A stretch of 64,000 nt of DNA from positions 38,813 through 102,812 of the forward strand of contig NZ_JADDKQ010000021.1 of NCBI RefSeq assembly GCF_016464425.1, in the 5' to 3' direction. This DNA comes from Actinotalea solisilvae. GTDB taxonomy: Bacteria; Actinomycetota; Actinomycetes; Actinomycetales; Cellulomonadaceae. The notes under the pieces are model-generated. The model ran no database searches and had not been told where the DNA came from. It saw nothing but the letters and a program-made list of their open reading frames with translations. Shown in pieces: positions 28,336-37,400 of the stretch. The position numbers were made by a program, and so were the translations under genes. How positions within the stretch are numbered: the first letter of the stretch is position 1; every line of letters begins with the position of its first letter.

Positions 28336-29508
28336 CTACGAGGGGGTACCGACAGCGGCCGGTCGGGCCGCGGGCGCCGACGGCGGGGCCGCGGGCGCGC
28401 GCCGCGCCCAGGGCAGCCGGCTCTTGAGCCGCAGCGCCGGCCGCTCCACGAGCACCCAGCTCGCCGCGGCGACCGGGACGGTCGCGACGAGCGCGAGCAG
28501 GCCGGACACGAGCGGCGGCAGCGCGTCGGCGCCGAGCAGGACGAGCGTCTGCTGGACGGGGAAGGCGTAGATGTACAGGCCGTAGGAGATGTCCCGGTCC
28601 GCGAGGCGGAGCCGGGGGGTGCGGATGGCGCCGCCGAGCCAGATGACGAGGTACGCGAGCGCCGGCCCGCCGAGGACGCGGTAGTCCACGAGCACGGGCG
28701 AGACGAGCACGAGCGCGGCCGCCGCCGCCGCGACCCCCGGGTGCGCGGGCAGCCGGTCGGCATAGACCTGGACGACCATGCCCGCCACGAACATGAGCCC
28801 GAGGCGGGCGCCCGTGCTCACCCAGTACCCGTCCTCCACCACGCCGAGCGCGAGCCCGACGCCGACGAGCCAGAGCCCCGCGAGCAGCACGAGCGAGACG
28901 GCGCGGCGCCGGAGCAGCCCGAGGACGCCCAGCGCGGCGAGGCCGACGTAGGCGAACGCCTCCCAGCGCAGCGTCCACAGCGAGCCGTTCCACACGCCGT
29001 CGAACGGCACCGTCGCGGGCGTGCCCGCGACGTCGTGCACGTCGATCGACAGGTCCGCGTTGTGCAGGAGGTAGGCGCCGGCCGACGGGCTGCCCGTCAG
29101 GATCCCGGCCGGGTCCTCGCCCTGCAGCAGCAGCGCGAGCGGGGCGAAGCCGAGCGCGACCACGACGAGGCAGACCCAGAACGCCGGAACGATCCGCAGC
29201 ACGCGGTTGGCAGCGTAGGTGAGCAGGTGGGGCTTGTGCAGCCAGCTCCCCGCGAGCAGGAAGCCGCTGATGGCGAAGAAGCCGTCGACCCCGGCGCTGC
29301 CGGCGAGCTGCGCGGCCCACGGCAGCGGGAACTCGTGCCCGTTGAGCGGGTAGGCGTGCCAGAGGACGACGCTGCCGGCGAGCAGGAGGCGGACGAAGTT
29401 GAGGGTGTTGGCGCGCGGGTCGACGAGCTGGGCGAGCGTCCGGGCGGGGCCGCGGCGGGCCGGCGCGGCCGGGTCCGGCGCGACGACCCCCGCGCTCGTC
29501 GAGGCCAT
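28336..29508 (-). CDS. OafA-like membrane acyltransferase (acyltransferase 3)
   Basis: A 390-residue protein with ten or so membrane helices of the acyltransferase 3 family. The signature LNFVRLLLAGSVVLWHAYPL contains the conserved catalytic-region His. GVDGFFAISGFLLAGS and SLWTLRWEAFAYVGLAALG are equally typical. Such enzymes transfer acetyl or other acyl groups to surface sugars. It lacks the extra SGNH domain seen in some members. It lies two bases after tagD and so is probably co-transcribed from the tagD promoter, placing it in the surface polysaccharide set. Confidence 0.88.
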   Translation of the reverse strand: MASTSAGVVAPDPAAPARRGPARTLAQLVDPRANTLNFVRLLLAGSVVLWHAYPLNGHEFPLPWAAQLAGSAGVDGFFAISGFLLAGSWLHKPHLLTYAANRVLRIVPAFWVCLVVVALGFAPLALLLQGEDPAGILTGSPSAGAYLLHNADLSIDVHDVAGTPATVPFDGVWNGSLWTLRWEAFAYVGLAALGVLGLLRRRAVSLVLLAGLWLVGVGLALGVVEDGYWVSTGARLGLMFVAGMVVQVYADRLPAHPGVAAAAAALVLVSPVLVDYRVLGGPALAYLVIWLGGAIRTPRLRLADRDISYGLYIYAFPVQQTLVLLGADALPPLVSGLLALVATVPVAAASWVLVERPALRLKSRLPWARRAPAAPPSAPAARPAAVGTPS

Positions 29509-29510
29509 GC

Positions 29511-29960
29511 TCAGCGCACGGCCGCGGCCGTGGGCTCGGGCAGCCCGATGGCGTCGTCGAGCATGCGGCGCAGCTTCGTGCTCGACGTGTGCACCGTGTA
29601 GGGGAAGTAGACGACCTCGACGCCGACGGAGGCGAAGTCCCGCTCGAGCTTGTCGCCCTTGGGCGTGCCGCGCCAGTCGTCGCCCTTGAAGATCACGTCG
29701 AACCCGACCTCGCGCCAGGTGTCGAGCTTGTCGGGGAGCACCTCGGCGACCGCGCGGTCGACGAACGCGATGTGGCTGACGATCTCGAGGCGCTCGGCGA
29801 GCGGGACGACCGGGCGCCGTCCCTTGACCTTCTCGAGCAGCTCGTCCGAGACCACGCCGGCGATGAGCACGTCGCAGTGCGCCTTGGCGTGCCGGAGGAT
29901 GTTGAGGTGACCGACGTGGAAGAGGTCGTAACCCCCCGGCGCGTACCCGACCACTGCCAT
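29511..29960 (-). CDS. tagD: TagD-like glycerol-3-phosphate cytidylyltransferase
   Basis: A 149-residue nucleotidyltransferase. The class motif HVGHLNILRHAK and the C-terminal TSSTKLRR (usually ISSTKIK) are intact, with the substrate region FKGDDWRGTPKGD. It would make CDP-glycerol from CTP and glycerol 3-phosphate; other polyol or sugar phosphates are possible in this family. No TagB/TagF polymerase is in the window, but a CDP-alcohol transferase is (51668-52453). GAAGGGG lies before the ATG. A copy of the recurrent 14-bp box sits in its promoter. Confidence 0.85.
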   Translation of the reverse strand: MAVVGYAPGGYDLFHVGHLNILRHAKAHCDVLIAGVVSDELLEKVKGRRPVVPLAERLEIVSHIAFVDRAVAEVLPDKLDTWREVGFDVIFKGDDWRGTPKGDKLERDFASVGVEVVYFPYTVHTSSTKLRRMLDDAIGLPEPTAAAVR

Positions 29961-30119
29961 CTCGTCACCCCTTCGAGCAAGGTGCCCGCCCGCCGTGCCC
30001 GACCGCTGCGTCCCTGTCCTGACACCGGCCGACGTCGGCTGACGCCCACGCCACCACCAGGGACCCGATCGGGCACCCCGACGTGCCGGCCTGGGCGGTC
30101 CTCCGCTCCAGTGACGACG

Positions 30120-30170
30120 ATGCTAGTCAGACCGGGGCGAACCGGACAGGGCGGAACGGGTGAAAACCGG
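30120..30170 (-). promoter_or_regulatory. Box-containing promoter of tagD
   Basis: The box CGGGTGAAAACCGG (30157-30170, plus strand) is followed on the minus strand by 31 nt and then TAGCAT (30125-30120). This is one base shorter than the spacing at other copies. TGTCCG lies 17 nt before TAGCAT and could be a weak -35. The predicted mRNA leader is about 150 nt. Confidence 0.6.
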
Positions 30171-30182
30171 ACATAGTCCGCG

Positions 30183-30234
30183 CGGGTGATATCGCGGCCC
30201 CGGCATGTCCATCCGGGCGGCGCGTCCCTAGGAT
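30183..30234 (+). promoter_or_regulatory. Box-containing promoter of the GtrA gene
   Basis: CGGGTGATATCGCG (30183-30196), then exactly 32 nt, then TAGGAT (30229-30234). TGTCCA sits 17 nt before TAGGAT as a poor -35. The ATG at 30241 is seven bases after the hexamer, which is where transcription should start, so the mRNA is probably leaderless. Confidence 0.65.
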
Positions 30235-30240
30235 CGTCAG

Positions 30241-30873
30241 ATGACGCCCACGCAGACGCCCTCCGCCGACGCCGACGGCCGCTCCGCCCCCGGCTCCACC
30301 GGCGGGTCCGGCCCCGTCGCGCTCGTGCGGCGCCTGTCGCAGCGGTACCTGGGCGAGCTCGCCCGGTTCGGCTCCGTGGGCGCCGTGGCGTACGTCGTCG
30401 ACGTGGGCCTCTTCAACCTCCTGCGCTTCGGCCCGGGCGGCCTCCTCGAGGACAAGCCCCTCACGGCCAAGGTGGTCGCCGTGGGGTTCGCGATGATCGT
30501 CGCGTACCTGGGCAACCGGTACTGGACGTTCGCCGACCGCAAGACGCAGCACCCGCTGCGCGAGGTCGTCGCCTTCCTCCTCGTCAACGGGGTCGGGATG
30601 CTCGCCGCCGTCGGCTGCCTCGCGTTCTCGCACTACGTCCTCGACCTCACGTCGCCGCTGGCGGACAACATCTCCGCGAACGTCGTCGGTCTCGCCCTGG
30701 GCACCGCGATCCGCTACGTCCTGTACCGCACGGTGGTGTTCACGGGCGAGGAGCCCGGGCGCCTCCCGCGCGGGACGACGCCGGCGGCCTCGCCCGTCGT
30801 CGCCGCGCCGGCCGGCACGGTCGCGGTCGACGTCGCGGGTCCCGCCGTCGCCGCGGCGCCCGCGCGCGACTGA
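30241..30873 (+). CDS. GtrA-family membrane protein
   Basis: A 210-residue protein with a disordered N-terminus of about 35 residues and four membrane helices of the GtrA family: ARFGSVGAVAYVVDVGLFNLLRF, then VAVGFAMIVAYLGNRYWTFADR, and NVVGLALGTAIRYVLYRTVVF. GtrA proteins are proposed to flip polyprenyl-phosphate-linked sugars. The charged HP..EVVAFLLVN loop is present. It converges on the polyprenol-phosphate mannose synthase gene, which would make such a lipid-linked sugar. There is no ribosome-binding site; leaderless expression is likely. Confidence 0.88.
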   Translation: MTPTQTPSADADGRSAPGSTGGSGPVALVRRLSQRYLGELARFGSVGAVAYVVDVGLFNLLRFGPGGLLEDKPLTAKVVAVGFAMIVAYLGNRYWTFADRKTQHPLREVVAFLLVNGVGMLAAVGCLAFSHYVLDLTSPLADNISANVVGLALGTAIRYVLYRTVVFTGEEPGRLPRGTTPAASPVVAAPAGTVAVDVAGPAVAAAPARD

Positions 30874-30923
30874 CCCGCCCGACCGACCCGCCCGACCGAC
30901 CCGCCCGACCGACTCGCGCGACC
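30872..30923. repeat. 13-bp tandem repeat after the GtrA gene
   Basis: The unit GACCCGCCCGACC occurs three times exactly (30872, 30885, 30898) and a fourth time with two changes (30911). It begins inside the stop codon of the GtrA gene. No function is evident. Confidence 0.85.
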
Positions 30924-30956
30924 GAGCCGCCAGCGGGGCAACCACACGGGACGAGA

Positions 30957-30991
30957 CGAGCCCCCCACCCCGCCGTGGGGTGAGGGGCTCG
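30957..30991. terminator. Bidirectional terminator hairpin
   Basis: CGAGCCCC pairs with GGGGCTCG, enclosing a second stem ACCCC/GGGGT with a small internal mismatch. It lies between the convergent GtrA and mannose-synthase genes, 24 bp from the stop of the latter. Confidence 0.7.
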
Positions 30992-31015
30992 GGCGTGCCG
31001 GGACCGTCCGGGCGG

Positions 31016-31828
31016 TCAGCTCGAGGCGCCGGCCCGGGCCAGGGCGCGCACGCGGCGCCGGTCGCGGCCCGTGAGCCGGTCGAAGCCCCAGACGGTGACG
31101 CGGAGCATGGCCTCCTGGACGATCGAGCGGCTCATCTTCGACTCGCCCAGCTCCCGCTCGACGAACGTGATGGGCACCTCGACGACGCGGTGCCTGCGCT
31201 GCACGGCCCGGCGGACGAGGTCGATCTGGAAGCAGTAGCCCTGGCTCTCGACGCCCTCGGCGACGAGGTCCCGCAGGACGTCCGCGCGGTAGACGCGGTA
31301 GCCCCCCGTGACGTCCCGCACGGACAGGCCGAGCGCGAGGCGCGAGTAGAGGCTGCCCGCCCGCGAGAGCAGGACGCGGTGCCACGGCCAGTTGACGATG
31401 CGCCCCCCGGGCACCCACCGGGACCCGAGGACGACGGCGACACGCGGGTCGGCCATCGCGGCGAGGAGGCCGGGCAGCTGCTCGGGCAGGTGGCTGCCGT
31501 CCGCGTCCATCTCGACGACGGCGTCGTAGCCCCGGCCGAAGGCCCAGTCGAACGCCGCGAGGTACGCCGCACCGAGGCCCTGCTTCTGCGTGCGGTGCAT
31601 GACGTGCACGTGGTCGTCGCCGGCCGCGAGCGCGTCGGCGATGGCCCCCGTGCCGTCGGGCGAGCCGTCGTCGACCACGAGCACGTGGGCCGTGGGGACC
31701 GCGCTGCGCACGCCCGCGACGGCGGTCTCGATCGTCAGCTTCTCGTTGTACGTCGGGATCGCGACGAGCACCCGCTCGGGGACTCCCGGGGCGTCGGCGC
31801 CGGCGGGTCCGGAGGTGGCTCGCGTCAT
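31016..31828 (-). CDS. Polyprenol-phosphate mannose synthase (DPM1-like GT2)
   Basis: A 270-residue soluble GT2 enzyme. VAIPTYNEKLTIETAV opens the nucleotide-sugar fold. VVDDGSPDGTG, EMDADGSHLPEQLP (the DxD metal site) and GSRWVPGGRIVNWPWHR are the classic DPM1 signatures, with FVERELGESKMSRSI near the C-terminus. It would transfer mannose from GDP-mannose to polyprenyl phosphate, providing the donor for GT-C enzymes such as the one at 50026-51678. The Lnt-like acyltransferase domain fused to mycobacterial Ppm1 is absent. AGGAG precedes the ATG. Confidence 0.9.
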   Translation of the reverse strand: MTRATSGPAGADAPGVPERVLVAIPTYNEKLTIETAVAGVRSAVPTAHVLVVDDGSPDGTGAIADALAAGDDHVHVMHRTQKQGLGAAYLAAFDWAFGRGYDAVVEMDADGSHLPEQLPGLLAAMADPRVAVVLGSRWVPGGRIVNWPWHRVLLSRAGSLYSRLALGLSVRDVTGGYRVYRADVLRDLVAEGVESQGYCFQIDLVRRAVQRRHRVVEVPITFVERELGESKMSRSIVQEAMLRVTVWGFDRLTGRDRRRVRALARAGASS

Positions 31829-31933
31829 GGTGCACTCCTGTCTCTCGCGCCCGGGTCGCGGCGCCGGGCCGGCGCCACGGCGTCGGCGCAGCCCGTCCGC
31901 GGACGGGTCCGGCACGTCGTCGGCCTGGTCGCC

Positions 31934-31985
31934 AGTCTCCCCCGCGCGCGCCGGACGGATCAACAAAAACTGGACATATCACCCG
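31934..31985 (-). promoter_or_regulatory. Box-containing promoter of the mannose synthase gene
   Basis: On the minus strand CGGGTGATATGTCC (31985-31972), exactly 32 nt, then GAGACT (31939-31934). The divergent Wzy-like gene may use the same box: TAGCGC lies 33 nt away in the other direction, and a better hexamer TAGACT (32028-32033) lies 42 nt away. Confidence 0.55.
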
Positions 31986-32073
31986 GTCGGCCCCCCGTCC
32001 GGCCTGGGGCGTCGAGGGTAGCGCCGGTAGACTCGACGCCCAGGCGGACTCCGCCGGGTCGGCGGAGGTGACG

Positions 32074-33444
32074 GTGCGCGAGACGGTCCGGGACAGCTCG
32101 CTCGAGGATGGCGCCCCCGGCGCCATCACCTGGCGGGCGCCCGTGGAGCCCGGCCTCCGGGAGACCCGCACGCCCTTCCTGCGGCGGCGCATCACGCTGA
32201 CCGAGGCCGTCGCCGCCCTCGCGGTGGTGCTGGTCGCGATGCGCACCGAGATCACGCTCAACGTCACGCTCGGCACCGTCGCGGCCCTGGCGCTCGCGCC
32301 GGTGTGGCTGCGGACGCTCGGCCGCTTCCGCGGGGCTGTCCCGCTCCTCGCCGTGAGCCTGCTCTGCCTGCCGATCGGCGTCTGGCTCACCGCGCTCTCG
32401 GCCGACGAGCGCGCGACGTCCGACCGGTTGCTCGCGGGCTCGTGCGTCCTGCTCGTCAACTTCGTGCTCGGCATCGGTGTGCTCCTGTGGGCGCGCACCG
32501 TCATGCCCTCGGCCGTCGTCGCCGTGTGGTTCGGGCTGGGGCTGCTCGTGGCCGCACCCATGAGCGGACGGCTCGGGGACAACCCGTGGCGCTTCGGGTT
32601 CTCGGTGCCCCTCACCGTGCTCCTCCTCGCGCTCGCGTGGTGGCACGGCAGCCGGGCCCTCGAGGTGGTCCTCGCCCTCGCGCTCGCCGGCGCCACCGCC
32701 GCGTCCGGCGGGCGCTCGCTGTTCGCGATCCTCGTGCTCGCGGCGGTCCTCGCGGCGTGGCAGGTGCCGCCGCGCCTCATCGACGTCGGGGTCTCCCGGC
32801 TGCGCACGCTGCTCTTCCTCGCGCTGACGCTGGCGGCGCTGTACACGCTCGGCCAGTCGCTCACGCTCGAGGGCTACCTCGGCCAGCGCGCCCAGGAGCG
32901 CACCGCGCTGCAGACCGCGGCGAGCGGCTCGGTGATCCTCGGTGGCCGGCCGGAGGTCGGGGCCTCGACGGCCCTGCTCGGGCACGAGCCGCTCGGCTTC
33001 GGCGCCGGCGCGCGGCTCAACGCGACCGACCTGCTCGTGGCGAAGTCGGGCATGGCGGACCTGGGCTACGACCCCGACAACGGCTACGTCGAGCGCTACA
33101 TGTTCGGCGACGGCATCGAGCTGCACTCGTTCTGGGCGGACCTGTGGTCCGACTGGGGCCTCGTCGGCGTGCTGCTGGGCGGCATGATCGCGTGGCACCT
33201 GGGCGCCTACCTCAGCGGCCGGCTGGCCCACCGGCGCGCGAGCGCCCTCATGGTCTACCTCGTGGTGCAGTCGGGCTGGAACCTGCTCTTCAGCCCGCGG
33301 TACGGCTCCTACACGCTGCTCGTGCTCGCCGTGGCCCTCGTCCTGACCCCCGTCGTCCGTCAGCGCGACGAGGCCCCCGACGTGCCCGCCGCACCGCGCC
33401 GGGCGCCCACGGGAGCGCCACCGCCGGGCGCGGCGCCCGCCTGA
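32074..33444 (+). CDS. Wzy-like O-antigen/exopolysaccharide polymerase
   Basis: A 456-residue protein with about ten membrane helices. A large extracytoplasmic loop near 270-345 contains GFGAGARLNATDLL and GYDPDNGYVERYMFGDGIELHSFWADLWSDWGLVGVLLGG, which fits the O-antigen ligase/polymerase family (Wzy_C-like). It would polymerise or ligate lipid-linked repeat units outside the membrane. GTG-32074 has GGAGG five bases upstream, better than GTG-32068. The 3' end overlaps the opposing GT2 gene by 85 bp. Assignment rests on topology and the loop, so ligase and polymerase cannot be separated. Confidence 0.72.
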   Translation: MRETVRDSSLEDGAPGAITWRAPVEPGLRETRTPFLRRRITLTEAVAALAVVLVAMRTEITLNVTLGTVAALALAPVWLRTLGRFRGAVPLLAVSLLCLPIGVWLTALSADERATSDRLLAGSCVLLVNFVLGIGVLLWARTVMPSAVVAVWFGLGLLVAAPMSGRLGDNPWRFGFSVPLTVLLLALAWWHGSRALEVVLALALAGATAASGGRSLFAILVLAAVLAAWQVPPRLIDVGVSRLRTLLFLALTLAALYTLGQSLTLEGYLGQRAQERTALQTAASGSVILGGRPEVGASTALLGHEPLGFGAGARLNATDLLVAKSGMADLGYDPDNGYVERYMFGDGIELHSFWADLWSDWGLVGVLLGGMIAWHLGAYLSGRLAHRRASALMVYLVVQSGWNLLFSPRYGSYTLLVLAVALVLTPVVRQRDEAPDVPAAPRRAPTGAPPPGAAPA

Positions 33445-34460
33445 GCGTCGTCGACCTCGCCGGACGCCACCTCCGCGGGACGCGCGTACTCCGCGTAGGT
33501 CAGACCCAGGGCGCCGACGACCATGCCCGCACCGCGCGCGGCGGTCCGGGCCCCGCGCGCCTGGCGCGCGGCCGAGCGGGCGAGCGTGCCCGCGAGGTAC
33601 TGCAGGGCGCCGCCCAGAGCCCGCACCGCGCCGCGGGCGCCCCCGCGGCCGCGGGCGACGAGGCGCTCGCCGGTCGAGCGCGCGACGTGGACGGCGGCCC
33701 GCGTGCCGCTGTTGCCCGAGCGGAACGCGCGGCGCAGCACCCAGCGCCGCGTCAGGCGGGACGGCGGCACGACGTCCTCGACCACGGCCTCGTCGCACCA
33801 CACGAAGGACCCGCCGCGGCGCCCGACCTCGAGCGAGAACACCGTGTCCGAGCCGCCCGACAGGCCGAAGCGCTCGTCGAAGCGGACGCCCAGGGCGCGG
33901 ACGGCGGCGAGGTCGAGCAGGAGGTTGTTGGTCGCGACCACCGGCACGCGCGTCCCGGTCGGGTGGCGCAGCCGGTCGAAGAAGCGCCCGGCGGCGATCC
34001 ACGGGTCGACGGGTCCGTCGAACACCGAGACGACCGGGCCGACGACACCCGTCGCGCGCGTGCGGTCGAAGGTCGCCAGCAGGGCCGCCAACCACCCCTC
34101 GCGCGGCCGCTCGTCGTCGTCGACGAAGACGAGGAGGTCGGAGCCCGCGCACGCGTCGAGCCCGCGGTTGCGGGCCGCCGCGATCCCGGGTCGCGGCTCG
34201 TGCACGTAGCGGACGGGGCGGTCGGCCGCGTACGCCTCGACCACCTCGCGCGCGCTGGGGACGGTGTCGTTGTCGACGACGACCAGCTCCGCGACGTCGC
34301 GCGCCGCGTCGGACGAGGCGGACGCCCCGCCGAGCCGCTCGACGTGCTCGAGCAGCGCCGGCAGGGCGTCCCGCAGGTCGTCGGGGCGGCGGAAGGTCAG
34401 CGTCACGACGCTGACCTTCCGCCCCTCGGCGCGTGCGCTCGGGGTCACCGGTCCCGTCAC
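33360..34460 (-). CDS. Family 2 glycosyltransferase
   Basis: A 366-residue GT2 enzyme. VSVVTLTFRRPDDLRDALPAL begins the GT-A fold, ELVVVDND and EPRPGIAAARNRGLDA follow, and the metal-binding site is FVDDDERP. Acceptor-region residues include GLSGGSDTVFSLEVGRRG and FVWCDEAVVEDVVPPSR. A helical Arg/Ala-rich tail may attach to the membrane. The GTG start overlaps the stop codon of the propeller-LamG-PKD gene upstream (GTGA), so the pair is co-transcribed from the box promoter at 39000-39051. That coupling suggests it may glycosylate the secreted protein or a related polymer; this is inference. Confidence 0.85.
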   Translation of the reverse strand: MTGPVTPSARAEGRKVSVVTLTFRRPDDLRDALPALLEHVERLGGASASSDAARDVAELVVVDNDTVPSAREVVEAYAADRPVRYVHEPRPGIAAARNRGLDACAGSDLLVFVDDDERPREGWLAALLATFDRTRATGVVGPVVSVFDGPVDPWIAAGRFFDRLRHPTGTRVPVVATNNLLLDLAAVRALGVRFDERFGLSGGSDTVFSLEVGRRGGSFVWCDEAVVEDVVPPSRLTRRWVLRRAFRSGNSGTRAAVHVARSTGERLVARGRGGARGAVRALGGALQYLAGTLARSAARQARGARTAARGAGMVVGALGLTYAEYARPAEVASGEVDDAQAGAAPGGGAPVGARRGAAGTSGASSR

Positions 34461-37400
34461 GGCTGCGCGGGCCCGACCCACAGGTCGTCGTAGGCCAGCA
34501 CGACGGGCGCGTTGGTCGCCGACCCGAAGACGTACGACGAGAACCCGACGCCCCCGGCGGCCTGGAGCGAGGCCGTGGCGTCCGTCATCGACGTCTGCCA
34601 CGCGGCCGGCTCCGTGGTGCCGACCTTCCAGACCTTCGCCCGCACGGTCGTCGGCGAGACGCCCGTGGCCTGCACGCGGACGTTGAGCTGGTCGCCGGCC
34701 GCGTAGGTCAGGCCCGGGACGACGACGCCCGCGACGGGCGTGCCGTTGCCGCGCGTGACGTGGAGCTGCACCGAGCCGTCGGCCTGGAGGCGCAGACGCG
34801 CGCCGTAGTAGTCCGTCGCCGTGACCCGGCGCGCCTGCACGTGCACGAACGCACCGCCGCCCGTGGGCACCTTGTCGGGGCTCACCACGACCCGCACCTC
34901 GGTGTCGGTCGAGGAGAGCGCAAGCGACGAGGTGAGCGTCCCGCCGGCCGGGACCGCGTGGAGCGCACGGACGCCGTCGACCGAGAACCGGCTCGCGGTC
35001 CCCGTCGCCGTCCAGGCCCCGCCCGTCTCCGCCGTGCCCCAGCCGCCCGTGACCGCACGCGTGAACGTGTCGGCCGCGAGCACGCCGGCGGGCGGTGCGG
35101 TCACCGTGACGTCCTGGGCGACCGCGTGGGTCGCGCCGTCGTCGTCGGTCACCGTGAGCGTCACCGTGTACGTCCCGGCCGCCGCGTAGGCGTGCGACGC
35201 CGTCGCGCCCGAGCCCGCGGGCGAGCCGTCGCCCCAGGCCCACGCGTACGAGACGACCGTGCCGTCCGGGTCCGCGGAGCCCGACCCGTCCACCGCGACG
35301 GACAGGTGCGTCGGCGACGCGGTGAACGCGGCGACCGGCGCCTGGTTGGCCGGCGGCGCGGTCACGGTGACGTCGTGCGCCACGACGTTCGTGCCGCCGT
35401 CGTCGTCCGTGACCGTGAGCGTCACGGTGTAGGTGCCCGGCGTGGCGTAGGCGTGCGACGCCGTGGCGCCCGCGCCGTTGGCCGTCCCGTCGCCCCAGCT
35501 CCAGGAGTACGCCGTGATCGTGCCGTCGGCGTCCGTCGAGCCCGAGCCGTCCACGGCCACCGACAGGTGCGTCGGCGTCGCGGTGAACGCGGCGACGGGC
35601 AGCTGGTTGACCGGCGGGGCCGTCACGGTGACGTCGTGCGTGACCGCGTTCGTCGCGCCGTCGTCGTCCGTGACCGTGAGGGTCACCGTGTAGGTGCCCG
35701 CGGCGGCGTAGGCGTGCGTCGCCGTGGCGCCGGACCCGTCGGGCGTCCCGTCACCCCAGCTCCACACGTGGGACGCGACCGTCCCGTCCGGGTCCGTCGA
35801 GCCCGACCCGTCCACGGCGACCGACAGGTGCGTCGGCGTCGCGGTGAAGGCCGCGACCGGCGCCTGGTTGAGCGGCGGCGTGGCCGAGCCGATCGACCAG
35901 TGCTCGGCGACCGTCTGGGCCGAGAGCGTCGTCGGGTAGACGGCGACCTCGTCGATCGTGCCCTGGAAGTAGGGCTGCGGGCCCCACGTGTTGTCCGCGC
36001 CGACCTTCCAGTGGCCGACGTAGTCCTGCGCGCTTGTCTGGCCGTTGGTGCCGCGGAGCACGCCGTCGACGTACAGGGCCAGACCGGTGGTCGAGCTCTG
36101 CGTCGCGACGAGGTGGTGCCACTGGCCGTCGTTGTACGCGTCCGACGTCGTCGTGGTGTTGGTGAACCCGGTCCAGACGCCGAAGGTCAGGCGCCCGTCG
36201 GTCTCCATGTAGACGTGCCGGTCGTAGCCGCCCGACAGGCCGTCGGGGCTCGTGCCGAACCCGATGATCTTGCCGCCGTTGGTCGTCGTGGTCTTGAACC
36301 ACAGCTCCTCGGAGTAGTTGCGCGGGTTGGCGTACGACTGGTCGCTCGACAGGAACGACGAGGACCCGTTGAACGTCGCGGCCGTGCCGGACGTCCCCGC
36401 GATCGCACCCGCCGCGCCGAGGCCCACGCCGCCACGGTAGGTGCCCGTGACGCCGTTGATGCTCGCGTCGGCCGCGACCGTGCCCGCCGCCTCGTCGAGG
36501 CGCCAGTACAGGTCGGGCTGCGCGGCGTAGACGGCGGCGCCGTAGGCGTCGGCCGGTGCCGGCGGGACGACCGAGGTGCGGCCCGAGTCGGTGTAGTGGT
36601 CGAGCACCTGCTCGTGGGTGAGGACGGTGTCGTAGATCGCGACGTCGTCGAGGTCGCCCGCGAGGTAGTGGCTCGCCGGCTGGTTGGTCCAGCCGTTGAT
36701 GTTGTCGCCGCCCACCCGCCAGAAGCCCGCGTAGCCCTGGCCGAAGGTGACGTCCGTGCGCTGGCCGACGCGCTTGCCGTCGACGTACAGGCGCATGCCG
36801 TTCGCGCCGAGGGACGCCACGACGTGGTGCCACTCGCCGTCGTTGAACGAGGCCGCGCTGTTGACGGTGCGCACGCCGCCCGGGTGGACGCCGAACCAGA
36901 TGCGCCCGGCGTTGTCCATGTAGACGTGGCGGTCGTAGTTGGTCGACTGCCCGGTGGCGTTGTTGCCGAAGCCGATGAGCTTGCCGCCCGAGGTCGAGGT
37001 GGTCTTCACCCAGGTCTCGACCGTGAAGGTGTCGGGCCCCGGGATCGCCGACGCCGACGTCACGAAGCCGTCCGCGGCACCGGTGAACCGCGAGGCGTCG
37101 TTGGTGTCGCCGAGGATCGCGCCGTCGACGCCGCGGGTCACGCCCGCGTTCGCCGTGCCGTCGTTGAAGGCGGCCCAGTCGAAGACCGTCGGCCCGCTCG
37201 CCTCACCGAGGCGCCAGTAGGTGTCCGCGCCGTCGGCGAGCACCTGCTCGGCGTAGTCGGACATGGCGTCGTCCGAGCTCACGACGACGTCGTTGAGCCA
37301 GTTGGTCCACGTCGTGTTGCCGAACGCGTCGGTCGCCGACAGCCGGTAGCGCTGGGTCGAGCCGGGCGTGAGGCCGGTGTCGACGAAGCCCATGGTCTCG

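Noticed and set aside
24964..29601. A 1545-codon plus-strand frame across mfd and the acyltransferase
   Set aside because: It lies antisense to mfd, whose motifs are complete, and its product is Arg/Asp/Leu-rich without any domain. It is a codon-bias artefact.
32018..32033. The mannose-synthase box also driving the Wzy-like gene under the same rule
   Set aside because: At 32 nt on the plus strand there is no xAnnnT hexamer; TAGCGC at 33 nt and TAGACT at 42 nt are only partial fits, so I did not count this gene in the regulon.
35088..35870. Repeats that could suggest a CRISPR array
   Set aside because: The units are 261 bp, contiguous, in frame, and encode PKD domains. There are no unique spacers and no cas genes.
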